From the NCBI GenBank assembly GCA_016793725.1, contig JAEUJP010000190.1, positions 1 to 40,990 on the forward strand: a stretch of DNA of 40,990 bases. Reading direction: 5' to 3'. This document shows, in pieces, positions 1 through 7,463 of this stretch; position 1 is the stretch's first letter; every line of letters begins with the position of its first letter. The notes under the pieces were generated by a model. The model searched no databases, was not told where the DNA came from, and worked only from the letters and a program-made list of their open reading frames with translations. The position numbers were made by a program, and so were the translations under genes. This stretch comes from Myxococcaceae bacterium. Lineage in GTDB: Bacteria > Myxococcota > Myxococcia > Myxococcales > Myxococcaceae.

Positions 1-274
1 TGTGGTAGCTGCGCGAGCTCGCCTTCACCCCGATGACGATGTCTTCACGGTTGCCGCCGCCGTAGCCGCGAAAGCCGTCGGGGCCCTCGACGCCCCAGTC
101 GATGATGGCGTCGGGCTCGAGCGACTCGTGGGCGATGTGCAGCTCGACGGTGCCGGCCGGCACCTCGAACGGCACGGTCTTGAACTCTTCGGTCGCCTCG
201 AACCGGGCTTCCTGCGCGAGCGCAGCAGAAGAGACGACGAACCATAGGAATGGAGTGCGCACGGAGCGGATCAT
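1..274 (-). CDS. Secreted CehA/McbA-type metallohydrolase-like protein, N-terminal part only
   Basis: The frame opens with ATG at 274 and runs without a stop off the left edge, giving about 91 residues. The first 21 residues (MIRSVRTPFLWFVVSSAALA, then Q) form a signal peptide, so the product is exported. The mature part contains 'VPFEVPAGTVELHIAHE' followed by 'IIDWGVEGPDGFRGYGGGNR'. This pattern is typical of the beta-rich N-terminal region of CehA/McbA-family (PHP-type) metallohydrolases. The catalytic part lies outside the window, so the family call rests on this short stretch only. The gene is divergent from nuoJ, and the 108-bp gap (275-382) must hold both promoters. I could not pick out convincing promoter boxes there. 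Confidence 0.6.
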   Translation of the reverse strand, partial: MIRSVRTPFLWFVVSSAALAQEARFEATEEFKTVPFEVPAGTVELHIAHESLEPDAIIDWGVEGPDGFRGYGGGNREDIVIGVKASSRSYH

Positions 275-382
275 CACCGCCCTCGAGACGCAGCCCCAAG
301 TCGAGGTCGCACGCACCGAAGCAGGAGGGAGACAGTTAAGACTGGCCACCCTCTGGGCGTTGCGCTAACTCCGCGGGCCGGC

Positions 383-895
383 ATGAGCGCAGAGCAGATT
401 CTCTTCTGGGTATTCGCCGCCGCCACCGTCGGCAGCGCCCTCGGCGTCGTGGTCTTGAAGAACCCCATCTCGAGCGCCATGTCGCTCGTCGCGACATTCT
501 TCTTCCTCGCGGCCATCTACGTGCTGCTCTGGGCGCACACCGTCGCCGCCCTGCAGGTGCTCGTCTACGCCGGCGCCATCATGGTGCTGTTCCTCTTCGT
601 CATCATGTTGCTGTCGCTGAACGAGGTCGGCTCGGCCATTCAGCTCAGCTTCTCGCGCGTGCTCGGCGCCGTCGCCACCGCCGGCCTGCTCGCCGCCCTC
701 GTCATCGCCTTTCGCAAGCTGCCCGCCGGTGACCTCGCCTGGGCCAATGACCCCGCGCGCGTCGCCGCCTTCGGCTCGATCAAAGAGGTCGGCGCCGTGC
801 TCTACACGCAGTGGCTCTTCCCCTTCGAGGCCGTGTCGCTGCTGCTGCTCGTCGCGATGGTCGGCGCCGTCGTCGTCGCCAAGTCGCGCATCTGA
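383..895 (+). CDS. nuoJ: NADH-quinone oxidoreductase subunit J
   Basis: This is a 170-residue membrane subunit of respiratory complex I, which couples NADH-to-quinone electron transfer to proton pumping. NuoJ sits between the quinone module and the antiporter-like subunits. Five hydrophobic helices are visible. The conserved segment around residues 58-75 (LQVLVYAGAIMVLFLFVIML) is the third helix, whose pi-bulge region takes part in the conformational coupling known for this family. The length matches the family. It is the first gene of the local nuo group; nuoA-I are not in the window. Unusually, nuoK does not follow directly: an antisense gene fills 896-1222. No clear ribosome binding site precedes the ATG. 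Confidence 0.95.
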   Translation: MSAEQILFWVFAAATVGSALGVVVLKNPISSAMSLVATFFFLAAIYVLLWAHTVAALQVLVYAGAIMVLFLFVIMLLSLNEVGSAIQLSFSRVLGAVATAGLLAALVIAFRKLPAGDLAWANDPARVAAFGSIKEVGAVLYTQWLFPFEAVSLLLLVAMVGAVVVAKSRI

Positions 896-1222
896 TCAGG
901 CGAGCCGTTCACGTACGTCGGCCGTGAACCCGGCCTCGAGCTGCTTGCCCGTGTCGATGAGCGGGCGCCGTACGTAGTTCGGGTTCGCCGCGAGCCACGC
1001 CGCGAGCTTCGCGTCGGGCACCGCCTCGGCCTCGGCCCGCCGCTTCGGAGCCACCAGCTCCCGAATGCCCCCGAGCCGCTTCCCCAGCGCGACCGCCTCG
1101 GCCTCGCTGATCGGCTGCTTCATGATGTCGCGCTCGGTGAACGGCTGCTTCTTTTGCGCGAGAAACTCCCGCGCTTTGGTGCAGCCCGTTCAACCCTTCT
1201 TGAAGTACAAAATCGTGCTCAT
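896..1222 (-). CDS. ArsC/Spx-family redox protein, probable selenoprotein (in-frame TGA = Sec11)
   Basis: Read through one TGA (1192-1190), the frame from ATG 1222 gives 108 residues, the usual ArsC/Spx size. The N-terminus reads MSTILYFKKG-U-TGCTKAREFL: a beta strand followed by a U-x-x-C motif (Sec11, Cys14) where the family has CxxC. The sequence stays in family register on both sides of the TGA, and the C-terminal part (residues 80-92, ANPNYVRRPLIDT) matches the ArsC-like 'NPxLVRRP' region. A SECIS-like hairpin begins at the TGA, and selB lies at 20942-22822. If the TGA were a stop, only a 10-residue peptide would be made, with a downstream ORF from Met34 lacking the active site. The gene is antisense between nuoJ and nuoK, and its stop abuts the nuoJ stop. 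Its substrate is unknown; a thiol or arsenate reductase or an Spx-like regulator are options. The alternative is a pseudogene or a sequencing error. Confidence 0.8.
1139..1192 (-). promoter_or_regulatory. Bacterial SECIS-like hairpin at the Sec TGA
   Basis: On the minus strand the bases from 1191 to 1181 (GAACGGGCTGC) pair with 1148-1139 (GCAGCCGTTC), giving 10 base pairs with a single bulged G at 1185. After an internal loop (1180-1175 against 1155-1149) an 8-bp upper stem forms: 1174-1167 (GCGCGGGA) with 1163-1156 (TCTCGCGC), one pair being G-U. The apical loop is GUU (1166-1164). The loop starts 23 nt after the TGA and has G in first position. This fits the known bacterial SECIS features: spacing of roughly 16-37 nt, a small loop, and a G among its first two bases. 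The hairpin lies inside the coding sequence, as expected for SelB-dependent decoding in bacteria. Confidence 0.75.
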
Positions 1223-1301
1223 GGTGGCGGCACTGTAGCGCCGCGATGCCCCGAGAAAACCGTTGTTTTCGCCGTGGTGTGGACTACACCCGCGCGCGGC
1301 A

Positions 1302-1616
1302 ATGCCCTTTCAAGCGATCCCGACTCCGCACTATCTGATGCTGGCGGCCGCGCTGTTCTGCATCGGCATGTTGGGCGTGCTGGTGCGCCGCAACGCGCTG
1401 GTCGTCTTCATGTGCATCGAGCTGATGCTCAACGCCGCGAACCTCACGTTTCTCGCCTTCGCGCGAGATCGCGGCGACGTGACCGGCCACATCAGCGCCT
1501 TCTTCATCATCGCCGTCGCAGCGGCCGAGGCCGCGGTCGGGCTCGCCATCGTCATCGCGGTGTTCAGAAGTCGCGGCACCGTCAACATCGAAGAAATTCA
1601 GACCATGAAGCACTGA
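1302..1616 (+). CDS. nuoK: NADH-quinone oxidoreductase subunit K
   Basis: This is a 104-residue, three-helix antiporter-like subunit of complex I. The ATG at 1302 is chosen over an upstream start at 1263 because it gives the canonical N-terminus just before helix 1 (MPFQAIPTPHYLMLAAALF). Glu40 (in CIELMLNAANL) and Glu76 correspond to the two buried glutamates of the family (E36 and E72 in E. coli) that are needed for proton translocation. The short gap 1223-1301 separates it from the divergent selenoprotein gene and must carry any separate promoter. nuoL follows after 13 bp, so nuoKLMN is one transcription unit. Confidence 0.95.
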   Translation: MPFQAIPTPHYLMLAAALFCIGMLGVLVRRNALVVFMCIELMLNAANLTFLAFARDRGDVTGHISAFFIIAVAAAEAAVGLAIVIAVFRSRGTVNIEEIQTMKH

Positions 1617-1629
1617 GGCACCCAACCCC

Positions 1630-3909
1630 ATGGACTGCACGAGCTTCACGACATTCTCCGAGTTTCTGAAGTCCCACTCGCTGTGGGAGTCGCTCGTCTG
1701 CCGCATGCAGACCTCCCCGCTGCCGGCCGAGGCCGTCGGCTCGCACCTGTGGCTGATCATCGCCCTGCCCCTGCTCGGCGCGTTCGTCTGCGGCGTCTTC
1801 GGCCGCACGCTCGGTCGCGAGAACACCTACCTCGTCGCCTGCGGCGCCGTGCTCGGGTCGTTCTTCCTCTCGCTCATCGTGCTGTGGTGCGTGAACGACT
1901 ACCGCACCGCGATACCCAACGTGTACGGCGAGCCGATTCGCTACGCCGTCGGGTTCGACTACGGCACCTGGTTCAGCGCGGGCACCTTCACGGTGCACTT
2001 CGGCCTGCTCGCCGACCACCTCTCGACGTCGATGTTGCTCGTCATCACCGGCATCGGCTTTCTCATTCACCTGTACTCGACCGAGTACATGAGCCACGAC
2101 GCCGGCTACTGGCGCTTCTTCGCGTACCTGAACCTGTTCGTCGCGATGATGCTCACGCTCGTGCTCGCCGACTCGCTGCCCCTGCTCTTCGTCGGGTGGG
2201 AAGGCGTCGGCATGTGCAGCTACCTCCTGATCGGCTTCTGGTACGAAGACCCGCAGAAGGCGTTCAGCGGCCGCAAGGCGTTCATCGCCAACCGCGTCGG
2301 CGACTTCGGCTTCCTCGTCGCCAGCTTCCTTTTGGTCGGCCTGCTCACCGCTTTCATCGCCCAGGCCCCGAACGAGAACTTCTCGGGCCGCGACCCCGCC
2401 GGCGCCGCCAGCCGCTTCAAGAGTGGTCTTCAGACGAAGGGCCCCCTCGCGTTCGGCGCGCTCGAAGAGCTCGCGAAGTCGATGCCGCACGGCGCGAGCC
2501 CCAGCCGCGTCACGCTCGAGACCAAGGTCGCGACCGGCCCGCTCAAAGACTACACGTACGGCGGCGTCCTCACGGCCATCCTCCTCTTCTTCCTGCTCGG
2601 CGCCGCGGGCAAGAGCGCCCAGATACCGCTCTACGTCTGGCTGCCCGACGCGATGGCCGGCCCGACCCCGGTCTCGGCCCTCATTCACGCCGCCACGATG
2701 GTCACCGCCGGCGTCTACCTGTTCTGTCGGCTGAGCTACCTCGTCGTGCTGTCGCCGTTCGCGATGGCCGTCATCGCCGTCATCGGCGGCCTCACCGCGC
2801 TGCTCGCCGCGCTCATCGCGTTCGCGCAAGACGACCTGAAGAAGGTGCTCGCCTATTCGACGGTCAGCCAGCTCGGCTTCATGTTCATGGCGGTGGGCGC
2901 GGGCATGTTCTGGGCCGCCTTCCTCCACGTCGTGACGCACGCGTTCTTCAAGGCGTGTCTGTTTCTCGGCGCCGGCAGCGTGATGCACGGCAACGCCGAC
3001 GAGGGCAACATTCGCAAGCTCGGCGGCCTGCGCAGAGAGATGAAGGTGACGTGGCTGACGTTCGCCGTCGCGACGGCGGCCATCACCGGCATCGTGCCGC
3101 TGTCAGGCTTCTTCTCGAAAGACAGCATTCTGCACGCGCTGCACACGACGACGCTGTACCACTACCCGGCGGTGCTCCACTTCGTGTGGTTCATCGGCCT
3201 CGCGACCGCAGCGTGCACGGCGTTCTACATGACGCGCCTCTATGTCGTGGCGTTCGAGGGCGACCGCGCGAAAGACGCCCGCGTGCCGCACGCCCACGAG
3301 AGCGGCCCGGCCATTCTCATACCCCTCGTCGTGCTCGCGCTCGGCAGCATTCTCGCCATCGGCTGGGGCCTGCCGTTCATGGAAAACCCCACCGGCGTCG
3401 GCCCCAAGCAGACCCCGATGGAAAATTACCTCTGGCCCGTCTTCGCGACCGCGAACGGCATCACGGCGAACACCGGCTGGGTGCGCGTCGAGCACCATGA
3501 AGGGCTGCCCTGGGGCGCGTGGGGCCTCGCCTGGGCCATCTCGCTCGTCGGCACCACCATCGCCGTCGTGCTCTACCGCTCGTACTTCCCCAAGCGCGCC
3601 GGCCAGCCGCTGCCCGGCCCCATCGAGGCGCTGCGCAAGCTCTCGTACAACAAGTTCTACGTCGACGAGATCTACGACACCGTCATCATCGGGCCCATCA
3701 AGTTCCTCGCGTTCATGTTCTACCGGGTCATCGACGCCGTCGTCATCGACACCGTCGGCGTGCGCGGCACCGCCTGGCTCACCGCCCGGTTCGGCGCGAT
3801 GCTCCGGTACGCGCAGACCGGTGACGCGCAGAGCTACGCCGCCGTCATGGCCATCGCGCTCGCCACCGGCATCGCCTTCGCGATGTTCAAGCTGCTGGGG
3901 GGGCCCTGA
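1630..3909 (+). CDS. nuoL: NADH-quinone oxidoreductase subunit L
   Basis: This is the distal antiporter-like proton-pumping subunit of complex I. At 759 residues it is longer than the usual 610-660. Visible landmarks are GWEGVGMCSYLLIGFW with the proton-channel Glu191, GAAGKSAQIPLYVWLPDA with Lys328, and HAFFKACLFLGAGSVMHG. The C-terminal stretch SYNKFYVDEIYD leads into the lateral helix. The extra length comes mainly from a soluble insertion at about residues 240-305 and a longer region around 550-625. The start is uncertain: ATG 1630 gives a 25-residue extension before Met26 (1705), which lies closer to the conserved helix 1. nuoM begins 2 bp after the stop. Confidence 0.95.
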   Translation: MDCTSFTTFSEFLKSHSLWESLVCRMQTSPLPAEAVGSHLWLIIALPLLGAFVCGVFGRTLGRENTYLVACGAVLGSFFLSLIVLWCVNDYRTAIPNVYGEPIRYAVGFDYGTWFSAGTFTVHFGLLADHLSTSMLLVITGIGFLIHLYSTEYMSHDAGYWRFFAYLNLFVAMMLTLVLADSLPLLFVGWEGVGMCSYLLIGFWYEDPQKAFSGRKAFIANRVGDFGFLVASFLLVGLLTAFIAQAPNENFSGRDPAGAASRFKSGLQTKGPLAFGALEELAKSMPHGASPSRVTLETKVATGPLKDYTYGGVLTAILLFFLLGAAGKSAQIPLYVWLPDAMAGPTPVSALIHAATMVTAGVYLFCRLSYLVVLSPFAMAVIAVIGGLTALLAALIAFAQDDLKKVLAYSTVSQLGFMFMAVGAGMFWAAFLHVVTHAFFKACLFLGAGSVMHGNADEGNIRKLGGLRREMKVTWLTFAVATAAITGIVPLSGFFSKDSILHALHTTTLYHYPAVLHFVWFIGLATAACTAFYMTRLYVVAFEGDRAKDARVPHAHESGPAILIPLVVLALGSILAIGWGLPFMENPTGVGPKQTPMENYLWPVFATANGITANTGWVRVEHHEGLPWGAWGLAWAISLVGTTIAVVLYRSYFPKRAGQPLPGPIEALRKLSYNKFYVDEIYDTVIIGPIKFLAFMFYRVIDAVVIDTVGVRGTAWLTARFGAMLRYAQTGDAQSYAAVMAIALATGIAFAMFKLLGGP

Positions 3910-3911
3910 CC

Positions 3912-5699
3912 ATGAGCTCCTACGACTCGCGCCTGCTGAACTTCGTCATCTTCGCGCCGCTCGTGTTCGCGGCGCTGCTGATGCTCTTGCCCAAGAACGA
4001 GAAGGGCCAGATTCGTGCGCTGACGTTCGTCGCGATGCTGGTCGACCTCGTGCTCGCGGCCTACGCGTACGTGCGGTTCTCGAACGGCGGCAACGCCGAG
4101 TTCCGCCTCGAGTACTGGGCGAGCTGGGTGCCTGAGATCGGCCTCGGCTACCACATCGGCGTCGACGGCATCGCCGCGTCGCTCGTGCTGATGACCGGCG
4201 TGCTCGGCCCGCTGGTGGTGATGGCGAGCTGGACGTTCGTTCAAGACAAGGTGAAAGAATTTCACCTCGCGCTGCTGATTCTGCAGACGGCGATGATGGG
4301 CGCGCTCTGCTCGCTCGACATTCTGCTGTTCTACGTCTTCTTCGAAGCGATGCTGATTCCGATGTACCTGCTCATCGGCGTCTGGGGCAGCGAAGACCGG
4401 CAGATGGCGGCGATGAAGTTCTTCCTCTACACGCTGGTCGGCTCGCTCTTGATGCTGGTCGCGCTGCTCGGCGTCTACCTCATCGCGACGCCCGCCGGAG
4501 CGCACAGCTTCGACTACGCCTCCATCTACAACGGCCTCATCGGAGCGAGCCGCGAGGTCTGGGCCTGCAGCAAGACCGGCGCGTGCAACCTGTCGCCCGC
4601 GGCGATGGCGCTCAAGACCTACGGCCCGTACATGTTCTTCGCGTTCGCGCTCGCGTTCGCCATCAAGGTGCCGATGTGGCCGGTGCACACCTGGCTGCCC
4701 GACGCGCACACGCAGGCGCCCGTCGCCGGCTCGATGATTCTCGCGGCCGTCATGCTGAAGATGGGCACGTTCGGCTTCTGGCGGTTCGCGGTGCCGCTGT
4801 TCCCCTCGGTCGCCCAGGGCTGGCAGCTGCCGCTCGCGGTGCTGTCGGTCATCGGCATCGTCTACGGCGCGCTGATGTGCCTCGCGCAGCGCGACATCAA
4901 GCGCCTCATCGCCTACTCGTCGGTGAGCCACCTCGGCTACTGCATGCTCGGCATCGTGGCGATGACCCCCGAGGCCGCGACCGGCTCGGCGTACCAGATG
5001 CTGAACCACGGCGTGTCGACGGGCGCGCTCTTCCTGCTCTTCGGCATGCTCTACGAGCGCCGGCACGTTCGCCTCATCAGCGACTACGGCGGGCTCGCGA
5101 AGGTGATGCCGGTGTTCACGGCGTTCTTCGTCATCATCACGTTCTCGTCGGTCGCGGTGCCCGGCACGAACGGGTTCATCGGCGAGTTCCTGGTGCTGCT
5201 CGGCACGTTCAACTCGAACCTGCCGCTGTGGGTCGGCGTGCTCGCCGCGACCGGCGTCGTGCTCGGCGCCGCGTACATGCTGCTGATGGTGCAGAAGGTG
5301 TTCTTCGGCCCCGTCACGCGCAAAGAGAACCAGGGCCTCTCTGACATGAACCTCCGCGAGCTCGCGACGGCGCTGCCGTTCGTGATTCTGGTGGTGGTGA
5401 TGGGCCTTCGCCCGCAGCCCCTGCTGCGCGTCATCGAGATGTCGACGAAGCCGTTCATCGCCCGCGCGACGCTGACCAGTGACACGAGCGACGACAAGGT
5501 GCGCGTGGTGGTGCGCACGCCTCCGACGCCCGAGGCGGCGCCGGCGGGTGGCCAGGTGCCGGCCGTCGGCGCGGTGGTGCCGCCCGAAATTCGCCCCGAG
5601 GTTCGCCGCCCGTTCGGCGGAGGCATGAAGCCGATGATTCAAGGCGCGCCGACCATCTTGCCGGCGCCGCTGATGGGAGCTCCCGAGGTGCAGCGATGA
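3912..5699 (+). CDS. nuoM: NADH-quinone oxidoreductase subunit M with Pro-rich C-terminal tail
   Basis: This is an antiporter-like proton-pumping subunit of complex I, 595 residues long. Key residues are present: Glu145 in FFEAMLIPMYLLIGVWG, Lys252 in FAIKVPMWPVHTWLPDA, then YSSVSHLGYCMLGI and NHGVSTGALFLLFGMLY. Family similarity ends near residue 520 (PQPLLRVIEMSTKPFI). Beyond it is a tail of about 75 residues rich in Pro, Ala, Gly and Val, with no membrane segment, which is unusual for NuoM. The reading frame of the tail is intact, and the stop overlaps the nuoN start by 4 bp (ATGA), which argues that the tail is genuinely translated. Confidence 0.95.
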   Translation: MSSYDSRLLNFVIFAPLVFAALLMLLPKNEKGQIRALTFVAMLVDLVLAAYAYVRFSNGGNAEFRLEYWASWVPEIGLGYHIGVDGIAASLVLMTGVLGPLVVMASWTFVQDKVKEFHLALLILQTAMMGALCSLDILLFYVFFEAMLIPMYLLIGVWGSEDRQMAAMKFFLYTLVGSLLMLVALLGVYLIATPAGAHSFDYASIYNGLIGASREVWACSKTGACNLSPAAMALKTYGPYMFFAFALAFAIKVPMWPVHTWLPDAHTQAPVAGSMILAAVMLKMGTFGFWRFAVPLFPSVAQGWQLPLAVLSVIGIVYGALMCLAQRDIKRLIAYSSVSHLGYCMLGIVAMTPEAATGSAYQMLNHGVSTGALFLLFGMLYERRHVRLISDYGGLAKVMPVFTAFFVIITFSSVAVPGTNGFIGEFLVLLGTFNSNLPLWVGVLAATGVVLGAAYMLLMVQKVFFGPVTRKENQGLSDMNLRELATALPFVILVVVMGLRPQPLLRVIEMSTKPFIARATLTSDTSDDKVRVVVRTPPTPEAAPAGGQVPAVGAVVPPEIRPEVRRPFGGGMKPMIQGAPTILPAPLMGAPEVQR

Positions 5700-7249
5700 A
5701 CACCCCCAGCTTCACGATGCTCGACTTCTGGCCGGTGATACCCGCGGGCATTCTCGTGCTCGCGGCCATCGTGCTGATGCTCAGCGAGGTGTTTCTGACG
5801 CCACAGGCCTCGCGCGCGTACCAGTCGATTCTGTCGGTCATCGCGTGTGGGCTCGCGGGCCTCGTGGGCCTGTCGAACATGGCCGACGCGCCGCGGGCGG
5901 TGCTGCAGGGCTACGCGGTGATGGACCCGTTCTCGTCGTTTCTCACCGTCGTGGTGTGTGCGGGCACGGCGCTCGCGGCGCTGCTGGCCGCGGGCTTCTT
6001 GCAGCACCGCAACGCCGAGCGCGGCGAGTTCTACGCGCTGATGTTGTTCGCGGCGGCGGGCATGATTCTGCTCGGGCTGTCGGCCGAGTTCATCACGCTG
6101 TTCGTGAACCTCGAGGTGCTCTCGGTCGCGACCTACGCGCTGACGGCGTGGCTGCGGCGCGGCTCGCGCCCGTCTGAGGCCGGCTTCAAGTACTTCATTC
6201 TCGGCGCGTTCGCGGCGGCGCTGATGTTGTACGGCGCGGCGCTGCTGTACGGCGCGACCGGCACGACGCGCATCACCGAGATGGCGGGCCCGCTCACCCA
6301 GGCGGTGAAGACGCAGCCCGGGCTGGTGTACGCGGGCTTCCTGCTGGTCGCGGCGGGCTTCGCGTTCAAGGTGGCGGCGGTGCCGTTTCACATGTGGACG
6401 CCCGACGTCTACGAGGGCGCTCCGACGCCGGTGACGGCGCTGATGAGCGCGGGCGTGAAGGCGGCGGCGTTCGTGGCGCTGGTGCGCGTGTTCGTCGGCT
6501 TGAGCCCCGCGGTCGACCCGCAGCTGCCGTTCATCGCGTTCTCGACGCTGGCGGTGCTGACGATGGTGCTCGGCAACCTGCTGGCGCTGCCGCAGCGCAA
6601 CGTGAAGCGCATGCTGGCGTACTCGAGCATCGCGCACGCCGGCTACCTGATGTTGGGCGTGGCGGCGCTGTTCGCGCGCGGAGGCGACACGAGCGCCGGC
6701 GTGCTGTCGTCGACGCCGCTCGTCGCCATCTCGAGCCAGATGCAGAACGACGTGTTCAAGGGCATCTTGTTCTACCTGCTCGGCTACACGGTGACGGCGA
6801 TCGGCGCGTTCGGCACCATCGTCGCGCTCGAGCGGCGTGAAGACGAGACGAAGGGCAACGCGTGGGACCTCGACCGCTTCGCCGGCCTCGCCTCGCGCAA
6901 GCCGGGCTGGGCGCTGGCGATGACGGTGTTCATGTTGTCGCTGGGCGGGGTGCCCCCGACCGTCGGCTTCCTGGGCAAGGTGCTCTTGTTCCGCGCCGCG
7001 GTCGATGCGGGCCTGCTCGGGCTCGCGGTGGTGGGCATGCTCGCGAGCGCGGCGGGCGTCTACTATTACCTGCGCGTCGTCGTTTACATGTACATGCGGC
7101 CGGCGCCCGAAGGCGCGCTCGTGCCCGAGCGCCGGTGGACGACCGAAGTTGCCCTGGTCGCTTCGGCGGTCGCGACGGTGTGGTTCGGCGTGCTGCCCGG
7201 CCCGATTACGGCGCTGCTGCAGCGGTCTGACCTGCTGTTTACCCGCTGA
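5696..7249 (+). CDS. nuoN: NADH-quinone oxidoreductase subunit N
   Basis: This is the third antiporter-like subunit of complex I, 517 residues. Landmarks are Glu140 in NLEVLSVATYALTAW, Lys225 in FAFKVAAVPFHMWTPDVYEG, YSSIAHAGYLMLGV, and the C-terminal LGGVPPTVGFLGKVLLFRAA. About fourteen hydrophobic helices are visible. The start overlaps the nuoM stop by 4 bp, which implies translational coupling. It is the last gene of the nuo unit. The next gene is on the other strand, so transcription should end within 7250-7463. Confidence 0.95.
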   Translation: MNTPSFTMLDFWPVIPAGILVLAAIVLMLSEVFLTPQASRAYQSILSVIACGLAGLVGLSNMADAPRAVLQGYAVMDPFSSFLTVVVCAGTALAALLAAGFLQHRNAERGEFYALMLFAAAGMILLGLSAEFITLFVNLEVLSVATYALTAWLRRGSRPSEAGFKYFILGAFAAALMLYGAALLYGATGTTRITEMAGPLTQAVKTQPGLVYAGFLLVAAGFAFKVAAVPFHMWTPDVYEGAPTPVTALMSAGVKAAAFVALVRVFVGLSPAVDPQLPFIAFSTLAVLTMVLGNLLALPQRNVKRMLAYSSIAHAGYLMLGVAALFARGGDTSAGVLSSTPLVAISSQMQNDVFKGILFYLLGYTVTAIGAFGTIVALERREDETKGNAWDLDRFAGLASRKPGWALAMTVFMLSLGGVPPTVGFLGKVLLFRAAVDAGLLGLAVVGMLASAAGVYYYLRVVVYMYMRPAPEGALVPERRWTTEVALVASAVATVWFGVLPGPITALLQRSDLLFTR

Positions 7250-7258
7250 GCTGTTCTC

Positions 7259-7294
7259 GTCGTCCTCGTCCTCGTTTCCGTCGACGGGGACGAC
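7259..7294. terminator. Weak inverted repeat after nuoN
   Basis: GTCGTCC (7259-7265) and GGACGAC (7288-7294) are inverted copies with a 22-nt loop, 9 nt after the nuoN stop. There is no following T-run, so this is at best a weak or Rho-assisted terminator. The rest of the convergent gap to 7463 holds only the hexamer repeat described separately. Confidence 0.25.
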
Positions 7295-7366
7295 GGCGAT
7301 GACGGGCACGCACACGGCGCCAGCGGGAACGCTGACGAAGACGTCGACGGGTTCGGGCCATCGGGA

Positions 7367-7393
7367 GCGGGTGCGGGTGCGGGTGCGGGTGCG
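7367..7393. repeat. GCGGGT hexamer microsatellite
   Basis: Four perfect tandem copies of GCGGGT plus a partial fifth lie in the non-coding gap between nuoN and the convergent gene ending at 7464. Six-base units like this can vary in number by slippage. No gene reads through it in a frame I believe. Confidence 0.8.
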
Positions 7394-7463
7394 TTGACGC
7401 CCTGCGTCTTCACGCCGACGAACACGTGAGCCGGTTCTCGGCGTCTCACCGCGAGGCGAAACG

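Noticed and set aside
896..1123. Short ORF from Met34 as the true gene at this place
   Set aside because: It would lack the redox motif and first strand of the family, and the upstream frame is family-like; read-through of the TGA explains the data better.
1190..1192. TGA as a simple nonsense mutation (pseudogene)
   Set aside because: The TGA is at the redox Cys position, the rest of the frame is intact, a SECIS-like hairpin follows and selB is present. The alternative is kept open only if selA, selD and tRNA-Sec prove absent.
7367..7393. CRISPR-like array
   Set aside because: It is a six-base tandem repeat without spacers. No cas genes or spaced repeats occur anywhere in the window.
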